DNA of 58,178 nucleotides, taken from Pirellulales bacterium (lineage in GTDB: Bacteria > Planctomycetota > Planctomycetia > Pirellulales > Thermoguttaceae). Every line of letters starts with the position of its first letter. The stretch's first letter is position 1. Under the pieces are notes generated by a model. It worked only from the letters and a program-made list of their open reading frames with translations, was not told the DNA's origin and did no database searches. Of this stretch, positions 23,454 through 32,917 are shown one piece after another. The stretch covers positions 1 through 58,178 of the forward strand of contig JAFGDS010000084.1 of NCBI GenBank assembly GCA_016931995.1, given 5' to 3'. A program made the translations under genes and the position numbers.

Positions 23454-24938
23454 CTATGTCTTTCCGTCCTTCGACTGCCGCCGTTTGCGGCGTTGTTCTT
23501 TCTCGCGCTGTCTCTTGATCTTGGCCCGCTCCTGGGGCGTCAGGCGCTTGCCGGTGCCCTTCTTCTGTTTGGCCAGCCGGCCGCCGGGATCCAACATGCC
23601 CCCTTTGGCCAACTGCTGCATGGTCCGCATCCGGTCGCGAAGGCCCATGCCCGAAACCCGCTTCATCAGGTCGGCCATGCCGTCGAACTGCTTGACCAGC
23701 TCGTTCACCTCGTGCGGCTCGACGCCCGCGCCCGCGGCAATCCGCCGCCGCCGGCTCTGGTCGATCGTCTTCGAGGGGTTGCGGCGCTCCTCGGGCGTCA
23801 TCGAGTCGATGATGCCTCCCAGGCGGTTCATGTCCTTTTCGGCGTCCACCTCGCCGAGCATTTCCGACATGCCGCCCAGGCCGGGAATCATGCCCAACAG
23901 CTTGTTCACGGGACCAAGCTTGCGCGTCTGGCCGAGCATCTTCTTGAAGTCGTCCAGGGTGAACTCGCCCTTGCGGAGCCGGGCCTCCTGCTGGGCCATC
24001 TCCTCCTGGTCGAACTTCTGCTGCGCCTGCTCCACCAGCGACAGCACGTCGCCCATGCCCAGGATCCGCCCGGCCATGCGGTCCGGATGGAATTCCTCCA
24101 GGGCGTCCAGATGCTCGCCCGTGCCGATGTACTTGATCGGCACGTCGGCCACCGCCTTGACCGACAGCGCGGCCCCGCCCCGGGCGTCGCCGTCCAGCTT
24201 GGTCATGATCACGCCGTCCAACTCCAAGGCGTCGTTGAACGCCTTCGCGCTGGTCACGGCGTCCTGGCCGGTCATCGCGTCCACGACCAGGTAAATCTGC
24301 TCCGGGTTGCACCGCCGGTCGATCCGCTCGAGCTGCGCCATCAACTCCTGGTCGATGTGCAGCCGACCCGCCGTGTCCAGCAGGATCACCTCCGCGCCGA
24401 TCTCCCGGGCGTGCTTCACCGCGTTCTGACACACGGACACCGGGTCCGTGGCGTCCTTCTCCGTGTAGACGGGCAACCCAAGCTGCTCGCCGAGCACCAC
24501 AAGCTGGTGGATGGCCGCGGGCCGCTGCAAGTCGGCCGCCACCAGGAGCGGCTTGCGCCCCCGCTGGTGGATCAACCGCCCGAGCTTGCCGCACGTGGTC
24601 GTCTTGCCCGAGCCCTGAAGCCCGCAAAGCATCAACACGGTCACGTCGCCGCGCAGGTGCAGCGAGTGGTCCACCGGGCCCATCAGGTTGACCAGCTCCT
24701 GATAGACGATGCCCACGAGCTGCTGGTCCGGCTTGAGCGAGCGGAGCACGGTTTCGCCCACGGCCTGCTCGGTCACCCGGCCCATGAAGTCCTTGACGGC
24801 CGAGTAGCTCACGTCGGCTTCGAGCAGGGCCTGCTCGACCAGGCGCAGCCCGTCGCGCATGTTCGAGTCGGTCAGCTTCGCGTGACCGCGAATCGTCTTC
24901 AGCGCGGCGCCCAGACCTTGTTGGAGCGACTCAAACAT
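23454..24938 (-). CDS. ffh: Signal recognition particle GTPase Ffh (SRP54)
   Basis: A 494-residue protein: N domain, GTPase G domain with G1 [20 protein letters not shown] (G3) and [10 protein letters not shown] (G4), then the Met-rich M domain ([18 protein letters not shown]) that binds signal sequences and 4.5S RNA. It targets nascent membrane proteins to the translocon. ATG at 24938 ([10 protein letters not shown]) matches family starts; a TTG six codons upstream is possible. The basic [14 protein letters not shown] tail is usual for the family. Confidence 0.97.
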   Translation of the reverse strand: MFESLQQGLGAALKTIRGHAKLTDSNMRDGLRLVEQALLEADVSYSAVKDFMGRVTEQAVGETVLRSLKPDQQLVGIVYQELVNLMGPVDHSLHLRGDVTVLMLCGLQGSGKTTTCGKLGRLIHQRGRKPLLVAADLQRPAAIHQLVVLGEQLGLPVYTEKDATDPVSVCQNAVKHAREIGAEVILLDTAGRLHIDQELMAQLERIDRRCNPEQIYLVVDAMTGQDAVTSAKAFNDALELDGVIMTKLDGDARGGAALSVKAVADVPIKYIGTGEHLDALEEFHPDRMAGRILGMGDVLSLVEQAQQKFDQEEMAQQEARLRKGEFTLDDFKKMLGQTRKLGPVNKLLGMIPGLGGMSEMLGEVDAEKDMNRLGGIIDSMTPEERRNPSKTIDQSRRRRIAAGAGVEPHEVNELVKQFDGMADLMKRVSGMGLRDRMRTMQQLAKGGMLDPGGRLAKQKKGTGKRLTPQERAKIKRQREKEQRRKRRQSKDGKT

Positions 24939-25548
24939 CGACGCAAGCCCGCCCAATGGGCGCGGAGAGCCAAACGTCCGCCCCCAGACCTCCCGGGAGC
25001 GGAAAAGGGTAATCCCCTATGTTAACGAAAAACGCCGCCCCTTGGCAATCCGCACTCCGCCCGGAATCGACTGGGGCATACGCCCAGAACGAAACAACAG
25101 GATGACGGAAATACCCACTTAGGGCTATTCATCACCACCGAACAGAACTTGTTTGTCGGGTGCCGCCGCCTTTGGCGCGCGGCGACTCGTCGCCGCTTTC
25201 GGCGGCCGAGACGTTTGACGGCCGGATTCGTCGCATGGACACCCTTGGGACGCCGCGTGGCACGGCGGGACCCGCGACTTGTCGCCGCACTCCACGCGTC
25301 GTCGCGCCATCCGGGCGTTTCCGACAAACAAGACGACAAGAATTTTTGACTCCCCCCCAATTACGTCGTATTGTTTCCCGTGCTCCTCCGTGATTCGGGC
25401 AGGACACGAGGGCGCCGCGGCTTGATTTCGGGAAGAATGCAGGGCCCTATTTCGGGAAATTCCCCCGCGTTCCCACTGCCTTGCATCGCCTGCCCAGCAA
25501 GCTCCCCACCAACGAACTTCACCACCGTCGACACGGGAGACCGACTCG
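24939..25548. other. Gap between ffh and the DUF1573 gene
   Basis: This stretch of 610 bases between divergent genes should carry the promoters of both. I see no convincing gene on either strand, no clear -10/-35 pair and no copy of the window's repeat families. Confidence 0.5.
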
Positions 25549-26541
25549 ATGCGCCGCTCGTCCACGATCGCCGCCGTAGTTTTTTCCGGCTTGTTCGCCG
25601 TCTCCGCCTCCGCCCAACAATGGGCGATGGATATGTTCAAGGTGACCAACCACGATTTCGGCAGCGTTGCCCGCGGGGCCAAGGCCGAATTCGCGTTCCC
25701 CGTGACCAACCCCTATCTCGAGGACGTCCACGTCGCCGGCGTCCGCTCCAGCTGCAATTGCACAACCCCCCGGATCGTCAAGCCCGACTTGAAGACCTAC
25801 GAGACGGGCGCGATTGTTGCCCACATCAATACCGACCGATTCCTCGGCGGCAAGGGGGCGACGATCACCGTCACGTTCGACAAGCCCTACCACGCCGAAG
25901 TGCGGCTCCACGTGAACGCCTACATACGCTCCGACGTGGTCTTCGAGCCTGGCAGCGTCAACCTCGGCGAGGTGGACCAGGGCAAGCCTTCCGAGCAGAA
26001 GGTCCGCGTGCAATATGCCGGTCGCAACGATTGGAGGATCCAGGAAGTCCGAAGCGACAATCCGCACCTGGCCGGCCAGATCGTCGAGGTCAGCCGCGGC
26101 GGCGGACAGGTCTCCTATGAATTGGCCGTGCACCTGGACGACGACGCCCCGGCCGGCTACGTCAACGACCACCTGATCCTGGTAACCAACGACAACCGGA
26201 TGACGCAGGTGCCCGTGGCCGTCGAGGGCCGGGTCGTCTCCGGCGTCACGGTCAGCCCGGCGCGGCTCTTCATGGGCGTCGTCAAACCCGGCGAAGAGGT
26301 CAAAAAGCAGTTGGTCGTCCGCGGCAAAAAGCCCTTCCGGATCGTCTCGATCACGTGCGACGACGGCAGCTTCAAGGTCGATCCGTCGGTGGGCCAGGAG
26401 CCCAAGGAACTGCACGTGGTGCCGATCACGTTCGTGGCGGGCAAGGACCCCGGCAAGGTCGCCCGCACGCTCCAGATCGAAACCGATCTGGGCGCGCCCG
26501 CCGCCGAACTGCCCGCCTTCGTCGTGATCTCGGCGGAGTAG
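25549..26541 (+). CDS. Secreted DUF1573-domain protein
   Basis: A 330-residue protein with a signal peptide (IAAVVFSGLFAVSASAQ) and repeated immunoglobulin-like beta-sandwiches. The first is a DUF1573 domain (NHDFGSVARGAKAEFAFPVTN ... RSSCNCTTP), with the conserved Cys-Asn-Cys seen in the family; later modules repeat the pattern (NLGEVDQGKPSEQKVRV, VSPARLFMGVVKPGEEVKK). DUF1573 proteins are abundant in planctomycetes and Bacteroidetes, are exported, and have no known reaction. It stands alone on the + strand and is followed by two palindromic repeats. Confidence 0.85.
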   Translation: MRRSSTIAAVVFSGLFAVSASAQQWAMDMFKVTNHDFGSVARGAKAEFAFPVTNPYLEDVHVAGVRSSCNCTTPRIVKPDLKTYETGAIVAHINTDRFLGGKGATITVTFDKPYHAEVRLHVNAYIRSDVVFEPGSVNLGEVDQGKPSEQKVRVQYAGRNDWRIQEVRSDNPHLAGQIVEVSRGGGQVSYELAVHLDDDAPAGYVNDHLILVTNDNRMTQVPVAVEGRVVSGVTVSPARLFMGVVKPGEEVKKQLVVRGKKPFRIVSITCDDGSFKVDPSVGQEPKELHVVPITFVAGKDPGKVARTLQIETDLGAPAAELPAFVVISAE

Positions 26542-26549
26542 CGCGGCGC

Positions 26550-26571
26550 GTGCCACTGGCTCCGCCAGTGC
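26550..26571. repeat. CCACTGGCTCCGCCAGTG palindrome
   Basis: A 22-base copy whose core is CCACTGGCTCCGCCAGTG, nine bases after the DUF1573 stop codon. Confidence 0.8.
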
Positions 26572-26582
26572 TGAGCCTTCCG

Positions 26583-26627
26583 GGGGACTGTCCCAATTTT
26601 CGTCTCGGCGAAAATGGGACTGTCCCC
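26583..26627. repeat. GGGACTGTCCC palindromic repeat
   Basis: The left arm GGGGACTGTCCCAATTTTCG and the right arm CGAAAATGGGACTGTCCCC form a long hairpin around TCTCGG. A second copy lies at 32918-32958. Confidence 0.8.
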
Positions 26628-26639
26628 TTCGGCCGCGCG

Positions 26640-28076
26640 CTACGGCTCCGCGCCGGACGAATCCGGCTCGACGTGGATCACGACCCGACCCAGATTCGGC
26701 ACGCGGCGGCGCAAGTGTTTCTCCAACTGCTCCGTACAGGCGTGCGCGTCGGTGATCGGCGTGGCGGGATCCAGCGTGCAGTGGAAGGAAACGGTCCATT
26801 CCCCGCCGGCCATGTGGATCATCACGTTGTGCGGGCGCTTGGCCAGCGGATTGGTGTCCACAAGCTCGTCGATGGCCGCGAGGATCCGGGCCTGATCGAC
26901 CGGCTCCGCGCGGCGCGTGGCCGCCGCCTCGCCCATCGGCTCGATGTGCGTCACGATCCGCTCCACGTCCGGAAGGCTCTCGCGCACGGCGCTCTCAAAC
27001 CGGCTCGCCTGTCCGTGAGCCTCGTCGAGCGAAAGCGACTGGTCCACCTCGACGTGCAATTCCAGAGACCGCCGCCCCCGCTCCTGGTAGACGCGGATGC
27101 CGTGGGCGCCCAGGCCCTCGCGCGCGGCCAAAAGCCGGACGGTCGTCGTGAGATCCTCCTGGCCTCCTGGCGCCGGCTCGACGTGGACCACGACGTCGGC
27201 CGCGGGAGCGACCTCGCGAACCGCCGCCTCGACCCGATCGGCCACGTCGTGCGCGCCCTCCAGCGCCGCCGAGCGGTCCACGGCCACCGTCACGTCGGCA
27301 AACACCTCCGGGCCGCTTCGTCGGACGCGAACCTGCTTCACCTCGACCACGCCCGCCACGGCGCCGGCCGCCTGCCCAACGCGGTCCCGCAAGTCGCGCG
27401 GGATCCGATCCAAGAGATCGTTGACCGACTTCCGACCCAATTGCACGCTCACCCAGATCACGATTGCCGCCACGCCCAACGCGGCCGCCGCGTCGGCCTT
27501 CTCCAGCCAGGGCGCGTCGAGCCGCTCGGCCAGGACCACGCCCGCCAGCCCCACGAGCACCACGCTCGACGACCAGATGTCGGTCGAGAAATGCAGGGCA
27601 TCGGCTTCGAGCGCTTGGCTGTTGTACTTCCGCGCCACGCGCGCCAGCGCTCGCGAACGCGAATAGTCCACCATGATCGAGACGACCATCACGGCGAACG
27701 CCCAAACCGTAACCTCGACGACGACGTCCTCGCGGAAGAACAGCCGCGCGACGGCCTCGTGGACGATCCAGACGCACGTCAGCAGTAATAACAACGTCTC
27801 GAATAGCGCCGAGAGGTTTTCGAACTTGCCGTGGCCGTAGGTATGTTCCCGGTCGGCCGGCTTCCCCGCCGCTCGAACCGCCCAGAGCGTCACCCCCGCG
27901 GCCGCCAGGTCCAGCCCGGAATGCGCCGCCTCGGACAAGATGCCCAGGCTGTTGGTCGCCATGCCCACCACGATCTTCATCGCCGTCAAGAGCACGGCGG
28001 CCAACACCGACGAGAGCGCGACCCGCCGTTTCTCGCGATCCATCGCCGCGGCGTTCGGGGGCGTAGAGGTGCTCAT
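26640..28076 (-). CDS. Cation diffusion facilitator (CDF) transporter with three C-terminal domains
   Basis: A 478-residue protein. Residues about 15-215 are a six-helix CDF channel with the metal-site motifs AAHSGLDLA (helix 2) and ALHFSTDIWSS (helix 5), which point to Zn/Cd/Fe/Co-type divalent export by proton exchange. After it come three cytoplasmic domains in tandem, each ending in a VxHxEP-type strand (VVVHVEPA, IVTHIEPM, VVIHVEPD), where the family normally has one. GGAGGAGA upstream of the ATG at 28076 sets the start. It converges with the DUF1573 gene. Confidence 0.9.
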   Translation of the reverse strand: MSTSTPPNAAAMDREKRRVALSSVLAAVLLTAMKIVVGMATNSLGILSEAAHSGLDLAAAGVTLWAVRAAGKPADREHTYGHGKFENLSALFETLLLLLTCVWIVHEAVARLFFREDVVVEVTVWAFAVMVVSIMVDYSRSRALARVARKYNSQALEADALHFSTDIWSSSVVLVGLAGVVLAERLDAPWLEKADAAAALGVAAIVIWVSVQLGRKSVNDLLDRIPRDLRDRVGQAAGAVAGVVEVKQVRVRRSGPEVFADVTVAVDRSAALEGAHDVADRVEAAVREVAPAADVVVHVEPAPGGQEDLTTTVRLLAAREGLGAHGIRVYQERGRRSLELHVEVDQSLSLDEAHGQASRFESAVRESLPDVERIVTHIEPMGEAAATRRAEPVDQARILAAIDELVDTNPLAKRPHNVMIHMAGGEWTVSFHCTLDPATPITDAHACTEQLEKHLRRRVPNLGRVVIHVEPDSSGAEP

Positions 28077-28815
28077 GGACGGTTCTCCTCCAGGCCCTGC
28101 GTCATCGAGACGCGTCATCCCGAGCGCGGCAAAGGATCCCGTTTGCGACGGATCGCCCAATAAGGCGGGTTGGGCGGTCGCGATTCTCCGGCCAAGGCTA
28201 TCACGACCCGACCCTGCGGTGAAGTGCCGGACGGCCGGCGAGGCAACGGCACTCCCACCCCAAGAAATGGCACAGTCCGGGCGGCCCCGCGGCTTGCGGG
28301 GCCGACGCCGGACTGTCTCCCCCCCTGGGAATCTGCACCAGCCAACCTCGGCGCGTTGCACGGAGTGTCTCATCGGTCAGCCCGGGGTCGCCGCTTTGGC
28401 AATCTTTGCCGGTTATTTCATCCGTTCCAGTCAGGTCGGTTGTTTCGGCTGGTTAAACAGTGTCGGTTGCGCCGATCTTAGTGCCGACTCGAGGGCGACA
28501 TGAAACGGGACCATCGCCCACGCATGCCACGGTTGGCTCGAAAAAAGGGCGGACAAAGCCCCCGCCGCGCCGGAACGTGTCCAGCAGCCGCACGACGCCG
28601 CGGAAGCCTCGCCCCTTCCGGCAACCGGGCTTCCCAACACCCTGATTCCGCAATGCCATCGGCCAAACCAGGGGGGATTCACCGCTCCTGGGTATGAATA
28701 GAACCAACCGTTCGCGGGAGGTCCCCGACACGTTTTCGCCCTACAATCTCCGCCCCTTGCGTGCCGCCGCGTACGCCCACTCCACCCACAAGAACCTATT
28801 CGAGGATTCCCGCTC
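28077..28815. other. Long gene-free gap with hairpins
   Basis: No gene is supported in these 740 bases. It holds a degenerate copy of the GAGCGAAGCGAAGGATC repeat (about 28112-28140) and a strong GC hairpin (28271-28315, ACAGTCCGG and CCGGACTGT as outer arms, GGCCCCGC/GCGGGGCC as inner arms). Promoters of the flanking divergent genes are expected, but no clear -10/-35 pair is seen. Confidence 0.5.
28271..28315. repeat. Large GC hairpin related to the GGGACTGTCCC family
   Basis: Outer arms ACAGTCCGG/CCGGACTGT and inner arms CGGCCCCGC/GCGGGGCCG enclose a short GGCTT loop, giving a long, almost perfect stem. Confidence 0.6.
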
Positions 28816-30132
28816 GTGAACGACTCAGCCCGAATCACAAGCCACATCGGCAAATCCCCCATTTTGTGGGGATGTCTCGTATCCGCCGGGTTCTACGGCC
28901 TGGTGCATCTCGGCGTGATCGCGCATCCGTTGATCGCGGAGTACCTCACCGGCCACCCGATCGAGTACGCCACGACGGTGATGTTCTTCGTCGGCCTGGC
29001 CGTCCTCGTCCTTCGGCTGGTGGATCTGGCCTCGCCGTGGCCCCGCGCCGAACGGGACGGGCTGCTCTTGGGCCCCATCCCGCCTGGTGGGCAGCCGGTC
29101 CCGACCAGCGCTGCCCTGTTGGCCCGGCTCGATCAGGTGGCCCGCCACGCGGCAAGCCATCCCCTGACCACGCGCCTCCGCGAGGCCCTGGAATGGATCC
29201 GCCGGCAGGATTCGGCCGAAGGGCTTGACGGCGAACTGAAATACCTCGCCGAACGCGACGCCGAACGCCTCCACGAAAGCTACGACTTGTTCCGCGTCGT
29301 CACCTGGGCCATCCCCATCCTCGGCTTCCTCGGCACGGTCATCGGCATCACGCTAGCCATCGGCAAACTGGCAAGCGGGGCCATCGAGGAAATGATCGAG
29401 CCCACCATGATCGCCTTGGGCGTCGCCTTCGCCACAACCGCCCAAGCATTGACGCTCGTGATCATCCTGATGTTTGCCAAATACCTTGTCTCCCGCGCCG
29501 AGAGCCGCCGGGCGTCCGAGGTCGATCGCCGCGCGGATGAGGAGCTTCTAGGTCGGTTCGAGTTCTCCTCGGCCGCGCCCGACGCCCAGTTGGCCGCCAT
29601 ACGCCGCCTGGGCGAAACCGTGCTCCGCGCGACCGAAGATCTGGTACGCCGCCAGGCCGAGCTGTGGCAGGAATCGCTCCGCGCCGGAGCGCAACGCTGG
29701 AATCAATCCATCGAGGCCGCCGGCCGCCACGTGGAAGAAGGTCTGGCCAAGGCGCTGGCCCAAAACCTCAAGACGCACGCCGCCACGCTCGTCGAATACG
29801 AACAGGCCGTCGCCCGCCGCAACCAGGAACATTGGGACCGCGTCCAAAAATCGCTGGTCGAATCGGCCCAGGCGGCTCTCGCGCTCCAGAAGGGCGTCAA
29901 CCAGCAAACGAGCATCCTCCAGCAGACGGTCGAGGCCACCGGCCAGGTCGCTCGGCTCGAGGAAACGCTCAACCGCAATCTTGCCGCATTGGCCGGGGCC
30001 AAACACTTCGAGCAAACGGTCATGAGCCTCGCGGCCGCCATCCCGCTTCTGAGCGCGCGGCTGGGTGAATTGCCCGCGGCGCCGGGCCGCGTCCATCTCG
30101 ATAGGGTCCGAGAGAAACCCCACGCGGCATGA
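28816..30132 (+). CDS. MotA/TolQ/ExbB-family proton-channel protein with long cytoplasmic coiled coil
   Basis: A 438-residue protein with four membrane helices (about residues 17-37, 50-68, 155-180 and 195-225). The last two hold the family core (AIPILGFLGTVIGITLAI and ALGVAFATTAQALTLVIILM), where small residues line the channel. The rest (about 235-430) is a long charged helical tail, as in ZorA-like motors and other planctomycete TolQ proteins. Relatives form pentamers around a pair of ExbD/TolR helices and turn proton flow into work. The start codon is GTG with no strong ribosome site. Its stop overlaps the next start (ATGA), so the operon is tight. Confidence 0.85.
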   Translation: MNDSARITSHIGKSPILWGCLVSAGFYGLVHLGVIAHPLIAEYLTGHPIEYATTVMFFVGLAVLVLRLVDLASPWPRAERDGLLLGPIPPGGQPVPTSAALLARLDQVARHAASHPLTTRLREALEWIRRQDSAEGLDGELKYLAERDAERLHESYDLFRVVTWAIPILGFLGTVIGITLAIGKLASGAIEEMIEPTMIALGVAFATTAQALTLVIILMFAKYLVSRAESRRASEVDRRADEELLGRFEFSSAAPDAQLAAIRRLGETVLRATEDLVRRQAELWQESLRAGAQRWNQSIEAAGRHVEEGLAKALAQNLKTHAATLVEYEQAVARRNQEHWDRVQKSLVESAQAALALQKGVNQQTSILQQTVEATGQVARLEETLNRNLAALAGAKHFEQTVMSLAAAIPLLSARLGELPAAPGRVHLDRVREKPHAA

Positions 30133-31841
30133 GACGCACCGTTCCAGTCCGACGCGCCCGGCGACGCCGCGACACCACCGGCGTATCGCTCTTTCCCTTT
30201 CTTGCCGTGCTGATTTGCACGATGGGGGCGTTGATCCTGCTGTTGGTGGTCATGGCTCGCCGCGCGCAGGTCCAGGCCGCCCAGGAGGCCCAGGCCGAGC
30301 AGGCGCAGGCGGGAAAGCGGCTCGCCGAGAACCGCGAGGACGCCACGTGGCGGATCGACCATCTCCGCCGGTCGCTCTCGGCCACCGAGGCGCAACTGGC
30401 CGATGCCCGGTTCGAGCTGGGCCACCTCGAGGATCATGCCCGGCAGCTTCGCGACAAGCTCGCCGCCCTGCGCCGCGCGTGGGAACAACTCTCGCGGACG
30501 GACGCCGTGCAAGACAACGCCCAGGCCCGAGACGCCCAACTCGCCGAGCTCTCCGCCCGGATCGCCCAGGCCGAAACGGACCTGGCCGCGGCCCGGCAGG
30601 CGGCCGCCACGCGACGGCAATCGTACGCCGTGGTTCCCTACCAGGGGCCCCACGGAACCCAGCGGCGGCCAATCTACTTGGAATGCACGCCCCGCGGCAT
30701 CGTCTTCCAGCCCGAAGGCGTCGTCGTGGGACCGAACGATCTCGAAGGCCCTCTCGGGCCGGACAATCCGCTGGCTTCGGCCCTGCGGGCCGCGCGCGAA
30801 CACCTGATGCGACGCGGCGCGTTCGACCCCAACAAGCTCGAGGACGAGCCGTACCCGCTTCTTCTGGTCCGTCCCTCGGGCGTCGTCGCCTACTACGTGG
30901 CCCGCGACGCGCTGGAGTCGTGGGAATCGGAATTCGGCTACGAACTGATTGGCGACGACTGGACGCTGGAATTCCCGCCGGCCGACCCGGCGCTGGCCGA
31001 TGTCCTGCGCCAGGCGATCGACGCCGGGCGACTCCGCCAACGGATGCTGGCCGAGGCGGCCCCGCGCCACTTCAACCGTTATCGCGGCGCCCAGGCCGCC
31101 GCGCCGCAAGAGTACACCGTTTCCTCCGGTCGCGGCGGCGTCGAGCCCTACCGCGGTGGCGAGGCCGGTTTCGATGCTCCGCCGCGAGGCGCTGGCCGAT
31201 CGTCCCGCTGGCCCGACGCGGGCCGTGGCAGCGATGGTCCGTCCGGATCCGGCTCGCCAAACGGTCTGGCCAACGGCGACGGGGCCGGCCCGTCCGGCGG
31301 GCAAGGCCAACCAGGCACGGCCGGTCCGTCCGGCGGGCAAGGCACGGCGGATGCGGCAGGCGGCGAGCATGCGCCGGGCGCGGAACGTCGGCCGGGCCTG
31401 TACACGCCCTCGGCGTCCACCCCGCAAGGCGCCGTGCCATCCGGCGATCCCTCGGCGGCCCACGCCGCGCCGCCGGCCCGCCGCGCCCCGAGCCTGGCCA
31501 AAACCCGCGGCGAAAACTGGGCCCTGCCCGACGCCTCGCGCCGCGCCACGCCCCTCACGCGACCCATCCGGATCGAGTGCCACCCCGACCGGCTCGTGCT
31601 GGTCGCGCAGGCGGGACAGTTTGGCGGGCGGACCATTCCGTTGGGCGAGCAAACCGAGCAGGCGATCGACCGCTTCGTGTCGGCGGTTTGGGACTATACG
31701 GATACGTGGGGTATTGCCGGCGAGCGGATGTACTGGCGGCCCGTGCTGAACGTCTACGTCGCCCCCGGCGCCGCGGCGCGCTACGACGATCTAATCAACC
31801 TCCTGGACGGCAGCGGCCTCGTCGTCGAGCGGAAGCAGTAG
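30129..31841 (+). CDS. ExbD/TolR-like membrane protein lacking the membrane Asp
   Basis: A 570-residue protein. A basic N-terminus precedes one membrane helix (about 19-41, LFPFLAVLICTMGALILLLV), then a coiled coil (about 45-165), a periplasmic alpha/beta module (PIYLECTPRGIVFQPEG ... LLLVRPSGVVAYYVARDALE), a Gly/Pro/Ala/Ser-rich linker (about 330-465) and a second related module (PIRIECHPDRLVLVAQAG ... LNVYVAPGAAARYDDLI). The topology is that of ExbD/TolR/MotB stators, but its helix has no Asp for proton transfer. ATG overlaps the upstream stop. No published role is known to me. Confidence 0.75.
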   Translation: MRRTVPVRRARRRRDTTGVSLFPFLAVLICTMGALILLLVVMARRAQVQAAQEAQAEQAQAGKRLAENREDATWRIDHLRRSLSATEAQLADARFELGHLEDHARQLRDKLAALRRAWEQLSRTDAVQDNAQARDAQLAELSARIAQAETDLAAARQAAATRRQSYAVVPYQGPHGTQRRPIYLECTPRGIVFQPEGVVVGPNDLEGPLGPDNPLASALRAAREHLMRRGAFDPNKLEDEPYPLLLVRPSGVVAYYVARDALESWESEFGYELIGDDWTLEFPPADPALADVLRQAIDAGRLRQRMLAEAAPRHFNRYRGAQAAAPQEYTVSSGRGGVEPYRGGEAGFDAPPRGAGRSSRWPDAGRGSDGPSGSGSPNGLANGDGAGPSGGQGQPGTAGPSGGQGTADAAGGEHAPGAERRPGLYTPSASTPQGAVPSGDPSAAHAAPPARRAPSLAKTRGENWALPDASRRATPLTRPIRIECHPDRLVLVAQAGQFGGRTIPLGEQTEQAIDRFVSAVWDYTDTWGIAGERMYWRPVLNVYVAPGAAARYDDLINLLDGSGLVVERKQ

Positions 31842-31892
31842 CCGCTCGCGGCTTCGCACAAACGACCGAGAGACGAACAACCCGCCACGACC

Positions 31893-32909
31893 ATGAAAAA
31901 CCGCTTCCGCGAAGACGACAGCGGCGCCGGTCAGGATTCCTTCCTGGACATCCTGACCAACATCGTCGGCGTCATCATCATCTTGATGCTCGTGGTGGCC
32001 GTTCGCGCCAAGAACGCGCCCTTGACGCTTTCCGTTCCCAGTCCCAGTCAGCAAGCCGCGCGAAAGGATCTCGACGTCGATCTCGCCACCGAGCGATCGC
32101 TGCACAACAACGTCCTCGAGGTCGCCGCCCAAATCGAGACCGTCGCGCAAACCCGGCGCCTCCGCTGGGCCGAGCGGGCGCAATTGTCCCTGGCCGTCGC
32201 ACGAATCGAACAAGAGCTTCTGAATCGCCGCGACAAACTGGACGCCCAGGCCCAGGCCGATTTCGACCAACGCCGCGCGTTGGACGACGCCCAGGCCCGT
32301 CTGACCGAGTTGAATCGCCAACTCCAAAACGTCGCACGGACTCCGCCCACGTCCGTCCGCGTGGAAAGCTACCCCACGCCGCTGAGCAAGATCGTCAACG
32401 GCCAGGAGTTGCATCTCCAACTCCGCGGCGGCCGGCTGACCGTCGTCCCGCTGGATGCGTTGGTCGAGGAACTCAAGGCGGTTTTCCAGCAGAAGGCCCC
32501 GCGCATGGATCGCGACTCGGAGCTGAACGGCCAGCTCGGCCCGATCGGAGGGTTCCGCCTCCTGTATACCCTGCGTCGCTACGACGCCTCGATGCGCCAG
32601 TATGAACAAACCGGCCAAGGCGGCAGCATCGTGCGCGTCGAGGAGTTCGAGCTGCGGCCGATCAGCGAGGACCTCGGCGAGCCGCTTGAGGCGGCCCTGC
32701 GGGAAGGTTCCGCCCTGCGCCGCGAGCTGGCCAATCGCAATCCCGCCCGGACCACCGTCACCGTGTGGACCTACCCCGACGGCTTCGACGCCTTCCGCCA
32801 GTTGAAGAAAGACCTGTTCCACCGCGGCTTCGCCACCGCCGCCCGCCCCCTGCCCGAGGGCAAATTCATCGGTGGCTCGCCCGACGGCCGCCGCTCCGCC
32901 GCCCAATGA
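31893..32909 (+). CDS. ExbD/TolR-like membrane protein with the membrane Asp
   Basis: A 338-residue protein with one N-terminal membrane helix (about residues 16-37), DSFLDILTNIVGVIIILMLV, whose Asp in FLDIL matches the proton-carrying Asp of ExbD/TolR. A coiled coil (about 60-150) and a periplasmic module follow; its last part (TVTVWTYPDGFDAFRQLKKD, LFHRGFATAARPLPEG) is similar to modules in the gene before it. It starts 51 bases after the previous stop, on the same strand. Together the three genes look like one ExbB-type channel with two different stator partners. Confidence 0.8.
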   Translation: MKNRFREDDSGAGQDSFLDILTNIVGVIIILMLVVAVRAKNAPLTLSVPSPSQQAARKDLDVDLATERSLHNNVLEVAAQIETVAQTRRLRWAERAQLSLAVARIEQELLNRRDKLDAQAQADFDQRRALDDAQARLTELNRQLQNVARTPPTSVRVESYPTPLSKIVNGQELHLQLRGGRLTVVPLDALVEELKAVFQQKAPRMDRDSELNGQLGPIGGFRLLYTLRRYDASMRQYEQTGQGGSIVRVEEFELRPISEDLGEPLEAALREGSALRRELANRNPARTTVTVWTYPDGFDAFRQLKKDLFHRGFATAARPLPEGKFIGGSPDGRRSAAQ

Positions 32910-32917
32910 CGCCGGGC

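Noticed and set aside
25125-25709. Minus frame of 194 codons upstream of the DUF1573 gene
   Set aside because: It reads through the start of the DUF1573 gene and ends in low-complexity sequence, with no ribosome site.
30065-32605. Long open frame (846 codons) on the + strand overlapping the ExbD-like genes
   Set aside because: It is the out-of-frame shadow of two well-supported genes in GC-rich DNA; its product is Arg/Pro/Ala-rich with no domain, and the overlapped frames have clear membrane and module patterns.
28816-32909. Zorya-type defence system
   Set aside because: The first gene resembles ZorA in layout, but there is no OmpA-like ZorB tail, no ZorC/ZorD helicase and no nuclease gene next to it.
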